From Verrucomicrobiota bacterium (lineage in GTDB: Bacteria > Verrucomicrobiota > Verrucomicrobiia > Opitutales > Opitutaceae): a stretch of 64,000 nucleotides of DNA. Below are positions 63,499 to 64,000 of the stretch, one piece after another (position 1 is the first letter of the stretch; each line of letters opens with the position of its first letter). Both the position numbers and the translations under genes were made by a program. The DNA lies in assembly GCA_023391285.1 (NCBI GenBank), contig JAEWBF010000012.1:1-64000 (forward strand), written 5' to 3'. Below the pieces are notes generated by a model. The model saw only the letters and a list, made by a program, of their open reading frames with translations. It was not told the DNA's origin and did not search any database.

Positions 63499-64000
63499 AT
63501 GGTGACGCGCTTCCCCAGCGAGGATTATCGACGGGTCGCGGTGGTGAAGCCGCCGAAGATCCCGAGCGGTGCGGATGCGGTTGCGCATCGGGTGCTCGGG
63601 CGATGGAGGATGCGCGCGACGGCGCTCGCGGAGCTGCGGGAGGAGGCAGCTGCCATCGATGGACAGTCGTCCCGTTACGCCGATTTTTCGGACGAGGAGC
63701 TTGCGCGTCGGCTGCGAGAAGTTGCAGCGGGCATGCGAAAGCGGGAGGCGCTGCGGCCACGCGATTGGCGCATCGAAGCGTTTGCGGCGGTGCGCGAGGC
63801 GGCGGAGCGGCGCACGGGGTTGCGGCCCTTTGTCGTGCAGTTGATGGGAGCGCTTGCGCTCGATGGCGGATGCCTGGCGGAGATGGCGACGGGCGAGGGG
63901 AAATCGTTAACGGCAGCGGTGGCAGCCGTGGTGGCGGCCTGGCGCGGGCGTCCGTGTCATGTCGTAACGGTCAACGACTATCTGGCGGAGCGGGACGCGC
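63499..64000 (+). CDS. secA: SecA-like preprotein translocase ATPase, cut by window end
   Basis: 167 codons are visible. The SecA nucleotide-binding pattern is clear: LAEMATGEGKSLTAAVAAVV and HVVTVNDYLAERDA, preceded by a Q-motif-like FVVQLMGALALDGG. The N-terminus resembles SecA but is shorter and diverged, so this is likely an accessory SecA devoted to the neighbouring export operon. Start ATG 29 bp after the M50 gene. The C-terminal half is outside the window. Confidence 0.82.
   Translation, partial: MVTRFPSEDYRRVAVVKPPKIPSGADAVAHRVLGRWRMRATALAELREEAAAIDGQSSRYADFSDEELARRLREVAAGMRKREALRPRDWRIEAFAAVREAAERRTGLRPFVVQLMGALALDGGCLAEMATGEGKSLTAAVAAVVAAWRGRPCHVVTVNDYLAERDA

Noticed and set aside
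1..64000. CRISPR array or cas genes
   Set aside because: No regularly spaced direct repeats and no Cas motifs were seen.

Overview
The window looks like part of a chromosome from a GC-rich member of the Verrucomicrobiota, probably near Opitutaceae. This is inferred from a PEP-CTERM protein, the style of the integrases, a GH29 fucosidase beside a sugar dehydrogenase, and an accessory SecA/M50/HlyD operon. No taxonomic marker gene is present. About the first 51 kb reads as a genomic island and the last 13 kb as chromosomal backbone. The proposed junction is a 26-bp tRNA 3'-end remnant at 50965-50990 with a disrupted T-stem, as expected for an attachment site left by a tRNA-targeting integrase. 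The other island end lies outside the window.

Left accessory region (1-14.6 kb): a tyrosine integrase cut by the window edge, a three-gene minus-strand operon of unknown role, an overlapping four-gene orphan operon, a LuxR-type regulator gene, a two-fold ribbon-helix-helix-like protein, an SPL-like radical SAM enzyme and two conserved unknown proteins. Two intergenic segments (6558-6630 and 12648-12687) resemble integron attC sites. Several long perfect palindromes occupy the gaps.

Defence core (14.6-40.1 kb): a seven-gene plus-strand operon related to class 1 DISARM. It encodes a SNF2-type helicase (DrmD-like), a very large Eco57I-type adenine methyltransferase (DrmMI-like), a SIR2 protein, a phospholipase-D-like nuclease (DrmC-like), a DUF262/DUF1524 (GmrSD-like) nuclease, a small possible nuclease and a 1,813-residue DEAD/DUF1998 helicase ending in a Vsr-like domain. 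Facing it is a minus-strand ubiquitin-like conjugation operon: a multiubiquitin-family Ubl, an E2-like protein, a fused JAB-E1 and a DUF6527-like protein. A plus-strand sigma factor, small protein and ImmA/IrrE protease set diverges from it and may form its regulatory module.

Right accessory region (40.5-51 kb): two close paralogues of a short tyrosine recombinase, an HNH nuclease, several unknown proteins and a three-gene GHKL-ATPase operon that may be another defence system. A roughly 40-bp repeat with inverted arms (TGCACC-14 nt-GGTGCA) occurs at 41261, 44617 and 45658 and, inverted and partly degenerate, at 14374. The outer copies therefore bracket the whole defence core.

Backbone (51-64 kb): chromate resistance genes chrB-chrA, an exported alpha-L-fucosidase, a lipoprotein sugar dehydrogenase, and an operon of TolC, HlyD, GAF-HlyD, M50-HlyD and a truncated SecA-like gene that looks like a dedicated envelope export system. 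All assignments come from reading the sequence and translations by eye; no database search was run.
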